Source: Roseibium algicola
Lineage (GTDB): Bacteria > Pseudomonadota > Alphaproteobacteria > Rhizobiales > Stappiaceae
Assembly (NCBI RefSeq): GCF_001999245.1
Contig: NZ_CP019630.1
Location: 3,625,001-3,689,000, forward strand
Length of the DNA stretch: 64,000 nt
Direction: 5' to 3'
This document shows, piece by piece, positions 43,911 through 54,291 of this stretch. Numbering within the stretch: the first letter of the stretch is position 1; every line of letters starts with the position of its first letter. The translations under genes and the position numbers were made by a program. Below the pieces are notes generated by a model. It did no database searches, was not told the origin of the DNA, and was given only the letters and a program-made list of their open reading frames with translations.

Positions 43911-44750
43911 TTAGAGCAAGACCCTGTGCTCGCTCTGTCCACGAACCTTCACTTGCGCGAAATAGGTCTTGCCTTCGTGCTCGCCGGTAAGACCTTCGGC
44001 GGCGGATGTGGCAAAGAGCGTCTGCAGATCTGCCCCGCCGAATGCCGGGCAGGAAATCTGTTTTGCAGGCATGGAAACGGCCTCGGCAAATTTCCCGTCC
44101 GCATTATAGCGTGCAACGTGGTTCGCCCCCCAATGGGCGTTCCACAGGAACCCCTCGCTATCGACCACGGCGCCATCCGGATTGAACCCGTCGGCGGACA
44201 GATCGACGAACAGGGACGGCGCACCTGCTGGCCAGCCCTCGGCGTCCAGGGCGACCTTCTGAATGGTCAGGGTGTCGGTGTCAGCGAAATAGGCCGTCTT
44301 GCCGTCCGGCGAAAAACAGATCGCGTTGGAAATGGTGATGTCGGAGAACAGCTTGCGCAGCTCTCCCTTGTAATAGCGGTAGATCGATCCGGCGTTCTTT
44401 TCGGCGCCAAATCCCATGGTGCCGATCCAGAAACCTCCCTTGGGATCTGCTCTGCCGTCGTTGGACCGCGTGATTGTGTTGTCGGCCTCCAGATCGCAGA
44501 TCTTTGCGGAGGCTTCCGTTTCCAGATTGAACAGGAACAGCTTCGTAGAGCTGGCGATCAGGAGTTCGGTCCGGCTGACCCAGCCTGCGGCAGAAACATA
44601 TTCATCGAACTGCCAGGTTTTTTCCGTGCCGTTGTCACGGCTGAGCAGGCGCTTGTTGAGAATGTCGAACCAGAACAGCTGCTGGCGTTCGGGATGCCAC
44701 AACGGGCCTTCGCCAAGGGTGCACTGGCGCTCGTCGAAAACTGTGCTCAT
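43911..44750 (-). CDS. SMP-30/gluconolactonase-family lactonase
   Basis: 279 residues from the ATG at 44750. Six-bladed propeller with the divalent-metal ligands: Glu in CTLGEGPLWHP, Asn/Asp in NDGRADPKGGFWIGTM, Asn in ISNAICFSPDGKTAYF, and Asp in NPDGAVVDSEGFLW. It would hydrolyse the galactono-lactone made by the dehydrogenase encoded three genes upstream. Only 4 bp separate it from dgoA, so it belongs to the same operon. Confidence 0.87.
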   Translation of the reverse strand: MSTVFDERQCTLGEGPLWHPERQQLFWFDILNKRLLSRDNGTEKTWQFDEYVSAAGWVSRTELLIASSTKLFLFNLETEASAKICDLEADNTITRSNDGRADPKGGFWIGTMGFGAEKNAGSIYRYYKGELRKLFSDITISNAICFSPDGKTAYFADTDTLTIQKVALDAEGWPAGAPSLFVDLSADGFNPDGAVVDSEGFLWNAHWGANHVARYNADGKFAEAVSMPAKQISCPAFGGADLQTLFATSAAEGLTGEHEGKTYFAQVKVRGQSEHRVLL

Positions 44751-44754
44751 GACA

Positions 44755-45369
44755 TCACCTGCATGCTGCAACGGCCGCGTCGTAGGCGGCGACGATTTTT
44801 TCGGCCCGTTCGCTGACTTCGGCAACACTAACACCGGGTTTGAACAGAGCCGTTCCGATGCCGAAGCCGGCAGCCCCGGCCTTGATCCAGTCCCCGAAAT
44901 TGTCCGGGCCGGCACCGCCCACGGCATAGGTCGCAGTGCCCTTCGGCAATACCGCCAGCATCGCCTTCAGTCCGTCCGGACCTATGAGCGAGGCGGGAAA
45001 GAATTTGAGGCCATCTGCCCCGCTGCGCAGCGCCGTGAAGCACTCGCTTGGTGTCATCACACCGGGAAAAGAAGACATGCCTTCGGCTTTTGTCGTCTTG
45101 ATGACATCCGGATTGCAGTCGGGTGACACGATCAGCGTGCCGCCGGCGTTCTTGACGTCGCGCACCTGTTCGGGCGCCAGCACGGTGCCTGCGCCGATCT
45201 CGGCATTCGAGGAAAAGGCCTTTGCCATGGCGGCAATGCTAACAAGCGGGTCCGGCGAGTTGAGCGGAACCTCGATACGAGTGATGCCGGCGGCAATCAG
45301 GCATTCGGTAACGGGCAGAGCCTCGTCCAGGGTCAGGCCGCGCAGGATGGCTATCAGGTTACGGCTCAT
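44755..45369 (-). CDS. dgoA: 2-dehydro-3-deoxy-6-phosphogalactonate aldolase
   Basis: 204 residues. KDPG/KDPGal aldolase fold with Glu in [35 protein letters not shown] and the Schiff-base Lys in [14 protein letters not shown] (about 127). The PLNSPDP motif and lack of a KDPG-type PGxxTP form favour the galactonate enzyme. Cleaves KDPGal to pyruvate and glyceraldehyde-3-phosphate. Start overlaps the dgoK stop (ATGA). Confidence 0.9.
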   Translation of the reverse strand: MSRNLIAILRGLTLDEALPVTECLIAAGITRIEVPLNSPDPLVSIAAMAKAFSSNAEIGAGTVLAPEQVRDVKNAGGTLIVSPDCNPDVIKTTKAEGMSSFPGVMTPSECFTALRSGADGLKFFPASLIGPDGLKAMLAVLPKGTATYAVGGAGPDNFGDWIKAGAAGFGIGTALFKPGVSVAEVSERAEKIVAAYDAAVAACR

Positions 45370-46286
45370 GAATGCTCCGGTTCGTAGAAGGAATAGGCAA
45401 GGGTCAGGCCCTTCAAGGTGATGGTTTCCGCATCGAGCTGCCTTGAGGCATGGCCGAGATGTGTCAAGGCGCTGCGATAGGCACCGGCGATCATGTCGCT
45501 GCCCAGCAGGGCCGTGTTACCAAGGTCGAAATCACGGCTGACAGCGGCCAGTTCGGCTCCGATCAGAAGCCCCGATAATCTGCCGCTTGCCTGTGCAGGG
45601 CCAAGGTCCGCGACAAGGCCGGCGGCGCGCACGCCAAACAGATCGGCAGTCAGCGCTTCGGGGGCATTGAAACTGTGTTCGGCCGCTTCGGCAAAGGCTG
45701 TGCTGTCGAGGTCATCGGCGGAAAGGCCGTGCCGCAGGACGGAGTGTTTGGACAGAAGCGCGAAGGTCTCTCCTGTCATGAAGGTGCGGAACCGCTCAAT
45801 TCGTCCGTCCTGGAGAGCGACCCACTTGGTGTGCGTTCCAGGCAGGCACAAGGTGCCGGAATAGGTCTGATTTTCCGAAAGGAATCCGGCGATCTGCGTT
45901 TCCTCGCCGCGCATGACATCGGGAGGTGTGAGCTGCTTGATGCCCGGCAGGATGCGCACGTCAAGGCGCGGGTCGGCTGCATCCACCCCGGTAGCGTTCC
46001 GGATCGACGGCGGCGCGCAGGGTACGGTCATGTAGGGAGCTTCGGCCCAACCCTGCCGGGACCCGGCCATGCCGCAGACGATCACAGGTGTGACCTCACC
46101 GTCCCTCAGAAGGTCAGCGATCAGTTCGATCAGGGCAGGTTCGAAATCCTGTTTCTCCAGTCGGCCCATGCCCTTTTCGGAGCTGCGATGGGCAAGGATG
46201 CCACTGGCTTCGTCAAGCGCCCAGATGCGCAGATTGGTGGTGCCCCAATCCGCTGCGATCCAGGACGCTTTTGGATGTGTGTTCAT
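45366..46286 (-). CDS. dgoK: 2-dehydro-3-deoxygalactonokinase
   Basis: 306 residues, ASKHA fold with phosphate-binding [13 protein letters not shown] at the N-terminus, [26 protein letters not shown] and [18 protein letters not shown]. Phosphorylates 2-dehydro-3-deoxygalactonate before DgoA cleavage. Overlaps dgoA downstream and the SDR gene upstream by 4 bases each, so translation is coupled. Confidence 0.9.
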   Translation of the reverse strand: MNTHPKASWIAADWGTTNLRIWALDEASGILAHRSSEKGMGRLEKQDFEPALIELIADLLRDGEVTPVIVCGMAGSRQGWAEAPYMTVPCAPPSIRNATGVDAADPRLDVRILPGIKQLTPPDVMRGEETQIAGFLSENQTYSGTLCLPGTHTKWVALQDGRIERFRTFMTGETFALLSKHSVLRHGLSADDLDSTAFAEAAEHSFNAPEALTADLFGVRAAGLVADLGPAQASGRLSGLLIGAELAAVSRDFDLGNTALLGSDMIAGAYRSALTHLGHASRQLDAETITLKGLTLAYSFYEPEHS

Positions 46287-47047
46287 CCCGTCACCACCAC
46301 GCCGCCATCCACGACCAGCGCCTGTCCGGTCATCGCCTTGCTGGTTCTGGAGGCAAGGAAAAGCACCGGGTCAACCATGTCGTCCGGCTGCAGTTCAACC
46401 TTGAGACACTGCCGGTCGATGTGCGCTGCCAGACCTTCCGGCGTTACCCAAATGTCCTTCTGCTTCTGGGTCAGGACCCAGCCGGGCGCAATTGCGTTGA
46501 CGCGGATGTTCTCCGGGCCGAATTCCCGTGCGAGGCTGCGGGTCATGCCGTTGATGCCGGAATTCGCGGTCGTGTAGACCGGGTAGCCCGCATTGCCCAT
46601 CATGTAGGAGATGGACGAGAAGTTGACGATGGAGCCACCGCCGGCCGCTCGCATGCCGGCAACCACATGCTGGCAGGCAAAGAAATAGGCTTTCAGGTTG
46701 ATCGCCACGGACCAGTCCCAGAACGCCTCGTCAACCTCTTCGGTCTTGTGGCGTTTGTCGTTGGCGGCATTGTTGACCAGAACCGTGATCGGGCCATGGG
46801 CTTCTGCTGCCTGATCCATGGCCGCCTTGAGGGCAGCCATGTCTGTGATGTCACAAGGCAGGTACAGCGGACGGCGACCGTATTTCTGTTCCATCTCGTC
46901 GCAGAAGGGCGCTGCGTCGGAACGCTGCACAAAGGCGACCTTCGCCCCCTGCCGCAGAAAGCCCTCCGTCAGCGCCGCGCCAATGCCGGAGCCGCCACCG
47001 GTGATGAATACCGATGCGTTGTCGAGATCCGGGTATGTTGCGTACAT
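46283..47047 (-). CDS. Short-chain dehydrogenase, probable galactose 1-dehydrogenase, with Asn in place of the catalytic Lys
   Basis: 254 residues. Cofactor motif TGGGSGIGAAL, LVNNAAND, catalytic Ser in VNFSSISYM and Tyr in PVYTTANSGINGM. In that last motif the usual Y-x3-K reads Y-T-T-A-N, so the Lys that lowers the Tyr pKa is Asn (codon AAT). Context (lactonase, DgoK, DgoA) predicts oxidation of D-galactose to galactono-lactone in the De Ley-Doudoroff route. Activity should be checked given the substitution. Downstream of a 20-bp palindrome that may be its operator. Confidence 0.8.
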   Translation of the reverse strand: MYATYPDLDNASVFITGGGSGIGAALTEGFLRQGAKVAFVQRSDAAPFCDEMEQKYGRRPLYLPCDITDMAALKAAMDQAAEAHGPITVLVNNAANDKRHKTEEVDEAFWDWSVAINLKAYFFACQHVVAGMRAAGGGSIVNFSSISYMMGNAGYPVYTTANSGINGMTRSLAREFGPENIRVNAIAPGWVLTQKQKDIWVTPEGLAAHIDRQCLKVELQPDDMVDPVLFLASRTSKAMTGQALVVDGGVVVTG

Positions 47048-47093
47048 GGCACTTCCTCAATTGTTTTGGCGGCCTAAGCCGAAATCGGTTCGT

Positions 47094-47113
47094 TTTGAGT
47101 AACGTTACTCAAA
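47094..47113. promoter_or_regulatory. 20-bp perfect palindrome (LacI-type operator) before the SDR-dgoKA unit
   Basis: TTTGAGTAACGTTACTCAAA is a perfect palindrome with the central CG typical of LacI-family operators. It overlaps the stop codon of the GH36 gene and lies about 47-66 bp upstream of the SDR start. It differs from the AglR core, so a different LacI regulator, not in this window, is implied. Confidence 0.6.
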
Positions 47114-49184
47114 GACGTTCGCCTTCCACAACCCAGACGGTTTCTGGGAACCGCCAGGGGAGCGTGAGCCCGTGGGACATCAGATATTGTCCACTGGCTT
47201 CAAGGTCTTGATGTTTCAGGAGAGGCGCACCGCGGGACAGCCGGGGCGCTTCGTCCCGATTGACGAGAGATAGCCTGTATCTGCCTTGCGGGTCCAGACC
47301 AGTCAAGCGCAACGGACGCGGCAGGATCTGGTCACTTGGTCGCGTCAGCGCGGCAAACGCAACGAACCGGCTGCCGTCGCCGGCAAGCTGCTGTTCTGCG
47401 ATCACGGCCGGATCGGCGCTGTCGAGCCGCAGGATATCGGCCTGCATCATCCAGTCCCGGTTGGCTTTCCACCAGCTCGTGACATTGCGCAGCGTTTCGG
47501 CTTCGGCTTCCGTCAGCTCACGCGGGTCCATCTCGAAGCCCATGTGGCGTTGAGCCGCGGTCCAGGCGCGCAGACGAATGTCCAGCGTGCGGCCGGAAGT
47601 ATGGCAGTGACGGGGCCCGACGTGAGAGCCTGTTACCAAGGCTGGCAGGAACAGGGCGGCATCGTGCTGAATACGCTGGCGTTCCAGCGCATCGTTACTG
47701 TCCGAAAGCCAGACCCGGTGCGTGCGTTCCAGGACGCCGAAGTCGATCCGCCCGCCGCCGGACGAGCAGCTCTCGATCTCCACTGCCGGAAAATCGGACC
47801 GCAGACGGTCGACCAGCTCGTAAAAGCCTTCGGCCTGTTCGGCATCGACCACGGGCAGGATGCGGTTGTGGTCCCACTTGATGTAGCCGATGTCGTTGTT
47901 TTTCAGGACGTCGGCGATGTGGTCATAAAGATAGTCGCGAACCTCCTGGTTGGACATGTCCAGCACCAGTTGCTGGCGTCCGCGGATCTGGTCTGCGTGA
48001 CCGAGCACCCAGTCGGGATGAGCGCGGCAGAGGTCACTGTCCTCGTTGACCATCTCCGGTTCGAACCAGATTCCGAACTCCATGCCGAGCGCCTTGATAT
48101 GGTCGATCAGCGGGGTGAGGCCGTCCGGGTACTTGCGTTTGTCGATCACCCAGTCTCCCAGAGACGAGGTGTCGTCATCCCGGTGGCCAAACCAGCCGTC
48201 GTCCAGCACAAAGCGCTCGGCGCCCAGGCCCGCCGCTTGGGAGGCGATGGCTTTGAGTTCGTCGAGGTCGTGTTTGAAATAGACCGCTTCCCAGCAATTG
48301 TAGTGGACCGGGCGGGGAGTGCGGGCTCCCTGAACCACATGGTCGCGAACATGGCGCTGGAACCGAACGGCGGTACCGTTGAAGCCGGTGGCGGAATAGG
48401 TTGCGTAGAGCGGTGCGCTGACGAAGTGGCGTCCGCTGGCAAGGCTGGCAGTGGCGTGGCCGAACTGGACCTGACGACGCCCATCGGCAAGTTCCTCGGC
48501 AACCATCTTGTGGCCCCCGGACCAGCCATAGTGAAACGCGAAAGCTTCACCGGCCGTGTTGGACGTTCCGGCATTGCAGACGACAAGCCCCGGGAAATGG
48601 GCGTGGTCCGTGCGGCCCGTGCGGTTGTCGCGGACTCGGGCACCGGGCGCAAACGGCAGGCGGCGGGTCAGGAATTCCGCGCACCAGCGGCCGGAAAACT
48701 CGATCATCTCACCGGTGTGAGCCGGGACCGGCAGAACCGGAGCCGCCAGCCAGTCGACCGTGATCTCATCGGCGCTTTCCAGCCGTGTCTGAAGCTTTAA
48801 CAGGGAGGTTTCCGGTGTCAGGACGAGATCGAAGACGAGGCTGAGATCAAGGCTGTTGTCGGCAAAGACAAGCGTCAGGCCATGCTCCGAAGCGGCTTCG
48901 CTTTCGAACCGGAAACTGGGCATGAGCGGCGCGCCGGATGTGTTCCTTGCAGTCAGGCCGGTTTGCCCGGGGAAGCTTTCGGAGGCTTCCGGACACAGGC
49001 TCAGACCGGCGTTGCGGTCGACCATGCCACCGGTGACGTCGGCAAGTGCGGCTGCCGAAAGCGTCTCCAGGTTTTCGCCAGTGGGAAGGGCGGGCCCCCA
49101 GTAGACAGCTTCCGGCAATCGGTCGTCGAAGCTGGCCAGGACCAGGCTCTGTCTGTCATCTCCAAGATGCCAGCTGCGGATCAT
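47109..49184 (-). CDS. Alpha-galactosidase, glycoside hydrolase family 36
   Basis: 691 residues. N-terminal beta-supersandwich, then a TIM barrel with NCWEAVYFKHD, FVLDDGWFGHRDDD, FGIWFEPEMVNEDSDL, the nucleophile Asp in IGYIKWDHNR (about 449) and the acid/base Asp in VWLSDSND (about 511). SCSSGGGRIDFGVLERTHRV is the GH36 substrate loop. No signal peptide: cytoplasmic cleavage of melibiose/raffinose-type sugars. Its ATG overlaps the stop of the upstream permease gene (ATGA). Confidence 0.92.
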   Translation of the reverse strand: MIRSWHLGDDRQSLVLASFDDRLPEAVYWGPALPTGENLETLSAAALADVTGGMVDRNAGLSLCPEASESFPGQTGLTARNTSGAPLMPSFRFESEAASEHGLTLVFADNSLDLSLVFDLVLTPETSLLKLQTRLESADEITVDWLAAPVLPVPAHTGEMIEFSGRWCAEFLTRRLPFAPGARVRDNRTGRTDHAHFPGLVVCNAGTSNTAGEAFAFHYGWSGGHKMVAEELADGRRQVQFGHATASLASGRHFVSAPLYATYSATGFNGTAVRFQRHVRDHVVQGARTPRPVHYNCWEAVYFKHDLDELKAIASQAAGLGAERFVLDDGWFGHRDDDTSSLGDWVIDKRKYPDGLTPLIDHIKALGMEFGIWFEPEMVNEDSDLCRAHPDWVLGHADQIRGRQQLVLDMSNQEVRDYLYDHIADVLKNNDIGYIKWDHNRILPVVDAEQAEGFYELVDRLRSDFPAVEIESCSSGGGRIDFGVLERTHRVWLSDSNDALERQRIQHDAALFLPALVTGSHVGPRHCHTSGRTLDIRLRAWTAAQRHMGFEMDPRELTEAEAETLRNVTSWWKANRDWMMQADILRLDSADPAVIAEQQLAGDGSRFVAFAALTRPSDQILPRPLRLTGLDPQGRYRLSLVNRDEAPRLSRGAPLLKHQDLEASGQYLMSHGLTLPWRFPETVWVVEGERL

Positions 49185-50029
49185 TTCACGGCTCCGAGTG
49201 TGAGGCCTGCAATAAAGTGGCGCTGCATCAGGAAGAACATGGCGACAGGCGGCAGGGCGGCCACGATGGAACCGGCGCTCATCAGGTGGTAGGCAGCACG
49301 ATATTGCGCGTTGAAGGACGTGATGCCGGCGGTGACAGGCTGGCTTTCAACGCCCTGCGTCAGCACCACGGCCCAGAAGTAGTCGTTCCAGATGAAGGTG
49401 AAGATCAGCACCGACAGCGCGGCAATGGCCGGCTTCATCAGCGGCAGCACCACGTACCAGAAGATCCGCCATTCGGAGACGCCCTCAACGCGCGCGGCCT
49501 CTATCAGCTCAAACGGCAGAGCACGGATGAAGTTGCGCATGAAGAGTGTGCAGAAGCCGGTCTGGAAGGCGATGTGGAACAGAACCAGACCGGTGATGGT
49601 GTTGTAGAGGCCCATCTGCAGGGTCAGGTCGCGCACCGGCACCATCAGGATCTGGAACGGCACGAAGTTGCCCGCAACGAACATGAAGAAGAGCCAGATA
49701 TTGGCCTTGAACTTGTAGATGCCGAGGGCGAAGCCGGTCATGCACGAGAGGCCAACCGCGCCGATCACCGTTGGAATGGTGATCTTGAACGAGTTCAGCA
49801 AATACTGCGGCATGTCCGAGCCGGTGAAGACCAGCGCGTAGTTGGTGAAGCCTTCGAAGGATGACGGCCAGCCCCAGTAGTTGGCGTTGGCAAAATCCGA
49901 ATCCGGCTTGACCGAAAAGATGGCGACCGCGATCAGCGGCAGCAGCCACAGGATCAGCGCCAGCGGAAGCAGCGTCTGATAGGTGATCTGCCAGGGGCGG
50001 GACGTGCGTTCGATCGGTGTCGGGAACAT
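49181..50029 (-). CDS. Galactoside ABC transporter permease, MalG type
   Basis: 282 residues with six helices (first at about 16-38). EAA loop IEAARVEGVSEWRIFWYVVLP (about 180-200) and C-terminal MQRHFIAGLTLGAVK are typical of MalG-type inner-membrane components. Coupled by 4-bp overlap to the GH36 gene and separated by 1 bp from the MalF-type gene. Confidence 0.88.
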   Translation of the reverse strand: MFPTPIERTSRPWQITYQTLLPLALILWLLPLIAVAIFSVKPDSDFANANYWGWPSSFEGFTNYALVFTGSDMPQYLLNSFKITIPTVIGAVGLSCMTGFALGIYKFKANIWLFFMFVAGNFVPFQILMVPVRDLTLQMGLYNTITGLVLFHIAFQTGFCTLFMRNFIRALPFELIEAARVEGVSEWRIFWYVVLPLMKPAIAALSVLIFTFIWNDYFWAVVLTQGVESQPVTAGITSFNAQYRAAYHLMSAGSIVAALPPVAMFFLMQRHFIAGLTLGAVK

Positions 50030-50030
50030 G

Positions 50031-50948
50031 TCAGCGCGCCTTTTCTTCTTTGTACATCGACCAGAGGAAGTAGGCGATGAAGGCCAGCATGATCAGGAAC
50101 AGCACCACGGCAATGGCCGCGCCGTAGCCCATGCGGAAGCCGTATTCGGAGAGTGCGACCTCGAACATGTAGAAGCTGAGCACTCGACTGGCGCCGAAGG
50201 GCCCGCCGTTGGTCATGACCGAAATCAGGTCGAAAGAGCGCAAAGCGCCGATGATGGTGACGACGAAGGCGATGAAGGTGGCCGGGCGAAGCTGCGGCAC
50301 GATGATGTACCAGAGCATGCGCCAGCCCTTGGCGCCGTCGAGGCGTCCTGCCTCGATCTGCTCCGGATCAACCGCGTTGAGGCCGGTAAGATAGAGGATC
50401 ATGCAATAGGCCGTCTGGGGCCAGAGGCCCGCGACGATGATGCCCACGGTGACCCAGTTCTCGTCCCCCAGCACGTTGAGCGGCGGCAGGCCGACCGCGC
50501 CGAGCAGAACGTTGAGGATGCCGAATGTCGGGTCGTAGAACCAGGTGAACACCAGGCCGACGACGACCTGGGAGATCACGAAGGGAAAGAAAAACAGGGA
50601 TTTGTAGAGCCGGATGCCGGTGACGGTCTGGTTCAGGAACAGCGCGATGAACAGACCGGCCGGAATGGCAAGCAGATAGAGCAGCAGCCAGATGACGTTG
50701 TTCTTCAGCGAGGTGTAGAACGCGTCATCCCAGTAGAGTTCCTCGTAATTGTAGAGCCCGACATATTCCGCCTGGCCCAAACCGTCCCACTCGTAGAGCG
50801 ACAGGTTGAACGACTGGAAAATCGGAAAGATCACATAGAACAGGAAGAACAGGATCCCGGGTGCCAGGAACAGCCAGGGTGTCAACTGCTGCTGGTTGCG
50901 ATGCCACCAGGAACTCTGGCGGGTCTCGGCGACGGATGCTTGGGCCAT
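50031..50948 (-). CDS. Galactoside ABC transporter permease, MalF type
   Basis: 305 residues, six helices starting LTPWLFLAPGILFFLFYVIF. EAA-like loop EQIEAGRLDGAKGWRMLWYI (about 195-214). Pairs with the 49181 product. The binding-protein gene lies 87 bp upstream behind a stem-loop. Confidence 0.88.
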   Translation of the reverse strand: MAQASVAETRQSSWWHRNQQQLTPWLFLAPGILFFLFYVIFPIFQSFNLSLYEWDGLGQAEYVGLYNYEELYWDDAFYTSLKNNVIWLLLYLLAIPAGLFIALFLNQTVTGIRLYKSLFFFPFVISQVVVGLVFTWFYDPTFGILNVLLGAVGLPPLNVLGDENWVTVGIIVAGLWPQTAYCMILYLTGLNAVDPEQIEAGRLDGAKGWRMLWYIIVPQLRPATFIAFVVTIIGALRSFDLISVMTNGGPFGASRVLSFYMFEVALSEYGFRMGYGAAIAVVLFLIMLAFIAYFLWSMYKEEKAR

Positions 50949-50990
50949 TTTCGGAACTCTTCGTGAGTCGTCGGCGTATACCGGAAAAGA

Positions 50991-51016
50991 GGACAGGGAG
51001 CGGTTGCCCCCTGTCC
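50991..51016 (-). terminator. Stem-loop between binding-protein and permease genes
   Basis: GGACAGGG and CCCTGTCC form a perfect 8-bp stem with a 10-base loop; TCTTTTCC follows on the minus strand. It probably limits read-through so that more binding protein than permease is made. Confidence 0.55.
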
Positions 51017-51035
51017 GGTCATGCGAAGGCAGACC

Positions 51036-52295
51036 TTATTTGTAGATACGCTGTTGGGCGCGGTCCAAACGGTCCAGGATCTTGTCCAGGTTGTCCGGCT
51101 TGACCATGAATTCCTGCAGGCCTTCCATGGCAACCTTTGCCATTTCAGCCGGGGCGTCGCGGTCGAAGAACTGGGCAACGCCGCCCGGGGAGTTCGTGGA
51201 CAGCATCTCAAAGCCCTGTTCCAGGAACTTGTCCTGGTCCACGGACGACTTGGCGTTCACCGGGAGCTGGCCGAGGTGCTTGCCGTCGTTGATCCAGGTC
51301 TGGACGTCCGGCGAGACCGCGAACTTCAGGAATTCGCGCGCGTTTTCCTTGTTCTCGGCATTGGCCGGAATGTGGAAGGTATCGGTCGGCGCGTCTTCCG
51401 CCTTGGCGATGCCCGGCGTGATTTCCACGAACTGGTAGAAATCGATCTGGTCATCGGAAAGACCAGCTTCGCGCAGCGGTGCCACGGCGAAGTTGCCCAT
51501 CAGGTAAGCGGCTGCATCGCCCTTGACCATGAACGGCAGAGCTTCCTGCCAGGAGTAGGTCTGATGGTTGTCGATGAAGGCGCCCATGTCGATGAGCTCG
51601 CGCCAGTTGGCGAAGGTCTTGCGGACTTCGTCGGACTTCCAGGACGCCTTGCCTGTGAGCAGGTCCATGTGGAAGTCGAAGCCGTTGGTGCGCATGTTCA
51701 GGTAGTCGAACCAGCCACCTGCGGTCCAGAGAAACTTGGTACCGATGGTGTAGCACTTCTTGCCGGCATCGATGATCTTCTGGCAGTTCGCCTTTTCTTC
51801 TTCCCAGGTAGTGGGTTCGGACAGGCCAAGCTCGTCGAAGATGTCTTTGCGGTAGTAAACACCCCACTGATAGTAGGTGTAGGGCACGCCCCACTGCTTG
51901 CCGTCGATGGTCATCGCACCCTTGGTAGAGGCGAGGTTGTCGGCAATTGCCGGATCCGCCCAAAGGTCGGACACGTCCTCGAAGAGGCCGGCCTCCACGT
52001 AAGGCCGCATGCGGTTGGCCGCGTACCAGGTCGCAACGTCCGGCGCATTTGCCGTCAGGAAGTTGCGGATCTGGGTCTTGTAGGCTTCCCGGTCAATCAC
52101 CGTCGTCTCGATGTTCAGCTCCGGGTTCTTCTCCTGGAACTGAGCGATCATCTCTTCCATGGTCGCACGCGGCGCCGGGTTCGATGTGTCGAGAAAGATT
52201 TTCAGATTGCCTGTCAGGCCGTCAGCAGAAGCTGCGCCCATCACGGCTGCCAACATGGCAAATGCCGCTACGGACGTTTTCAGCATGGAACGCAT
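51036..52295 (-). CDS. Galactoside ABC transporter, periplasmic binding protein
   Basis: 419 residues with a signal peptide (MRSMLKTSVAAFAMLAAVMG, cleavage near ASA-DGLTG). Family 1 binding protein: LKIFLDTSNPAPRATMEEMI, PYTYYQWGVYYRKDIFDELG, FMVKGDAAAYLMGNFAVAPL. First gene of the transporter-GH36 operon, preceded by GGGAGGA. Galactosides as ligand are inferred from the GH36, GH42 and Dgo genes beside it. Confidence 0.87.
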   Translation of the reverse strand: MRSMLKTSVAAFAMLAAVMGAASADGLTGNLKIFLDTSNPAPRATMEEMIAQFQEKNPELNIETTVIDREAYKTQIRNFLTANAPDVATWYAANRMRPYVEAGLFEDVSDLWADPAIADNLASTKGAMTIDGKQWGVPYTYYQWGVYYRKDIFDELGLSEPTTWEEEKANCQKIIDAGKKCYTIGTKFLWTAGGWFDYLNMRTNGFDFHMDLLTGKASWKSDEVRKTFANWRELIDMGAFIDNHQTYSWQEALPFMVKGDAAAYLMGNFAVAPLREAGLSDDQIDFYQFVEITPGIAKAEDAPTDTFHIPANAENKENAREFLKFAVSPDVQTWINDGKHLGQLPVNAKSSVDQDKFLEQGFEMLSTNSPGGVAQFFDRDAPAEMAKVAMEGLQEFMVKPDNLDKILDRLDRAQQRIYK

Positions 52296-52311
52296 GGTGT
52301 CCTCCCTTTTG

Positions 52312-52328
52312 GTTCCATTATGTGAAAC
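52312..52328. promoter_or_regulatory. Candidate IclR-type operator in the divergent promoter region
   Basis: GTTCCATTATGTGAAAC has inverted ends GTT-N-CA and TG-N-AAC around five bases, just upstream of the binding-protein ribosome site. A second short inverted repeat, GTAT-ATTG-ATAC, is at 52337-52348. Weak evidence; position between the divergent IclR and transporter genes is the main argument. Confidence 0.35.
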
Positions 52329-52413
52329 TTAGTTTTGTATATTGATACTTTGATGCGATGGCGATAAGTTGTCAACAGGCTCGACGACAAGAAACGGGCC
52401 GAAGGAGGAGCTG

Positions 52414-53202
52414 ATGAACAAACAGGCGGGGTCATCGACAGGTGACGGCACGGTCGGCAAGGCGCTGGAAGTGCTGGACAAGGTTGCGGCTGTGGGCCGG
52501 CCTGTGCGCTTTTCCGAACTGCTGTCTGAAAGCACTCATCCCAAGGCGACGCTGTACCGGCTGCTGCAGACGCTGGTGAGCCAGGGCATGCTGGCCTACG
52601 ACGAGCGCCAGCAGACCTATTCGCTGGGTATCCGCCTGGTGCGGCTGGCACATGCGGCCTGGCGGCAAAGTTCCATCGCGCCGATTGCGCGTCCCTTCGT
52701 AGGCGCCTTGTCGGAAGCTGTCGGCGAAACGGTTCACCTGGCACAGCTCGACAGCGGGCAGGTGCTTTATGTCGACAAGCGCAATCCGACCAATGCCATC
52801 GACATGTTTTCGCAGGCCGGCAAGGTTGGTCCGGCCTATTGCACCGGGGTCGGCAAGGCCCTGATGGCCTTTCTGGAGCCTGCGGACCTCGATCACGTTT
52901 TGAAGAAGCAGTCGTTCTATCGCTACACCCCGGCAACGCTGGCCAGCGAAGCTGAACTGCGGGCGGACCTGGAAAAGATCCGCGAAGAGGGGCTGTCCTA
53001 CGACCGCGAGGAACACGAGCCCGGCATCATCTGCATTGCAGCGCCGATCCTGTCGTCCAAGGGGCGGCCGGTCGGGGCGCTTTCCGTTACCACGTCCACA
53101 CAGCGCAAGAGCCTCGAACAGCTTCTGGAGGCACGGCCTGCACTGCTGGATACGGCCTCGAAGATCGCGGCGGCGGTCGAGGACTGGCAGTTCCCTGCCT
53201 AA
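52414..53202 (+). CDS. IclR-family transcriptional regulator
   Basis: 262 residues from the ATG at 52414, directly behind AAGGAGG. Winged helix (about 15-75) with VRFSELLSESTHPKATLYRL and LAYDERQQTYSLG; effector domain (about 90-255) with AQLDSGQVLYVDKRNP, PAYCTGVGKALMAF and GIICIAAPILSSKGRPVGAL. Divergent from the galactoside transporter operon and 27 bp before its ATPase gene, so it probably controls both. Confidence 0.9.
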   Translation: MNKQAGSSTGDGTVGKALEVLDKVAAVGRPVRFSELLSESTHPKATLYRLLQTLVSQGMLAYDERQQTYSLGIRLVRLAHAAWRQSSIAPIARPFVGALSEAVGETVHLAQLDSGQVLYVDKRNPTNAIDMFSQAGKVGPAYCTGVGKALMAFLEPADLDHVLKKQSFYRYTPATLASEAELRADLEKIREEGLSYDREEHEPGIICIAAPILSSKGRPVGALSVTTSTQRKSLEQLLEARPALLDTASKIAAAVEDWQFPA

Positions 53203-53229
53203 CAAGAATCCCAAGGGAGAGAGAATTAC

Positions 53230-54291
<1,062 letters not shown>

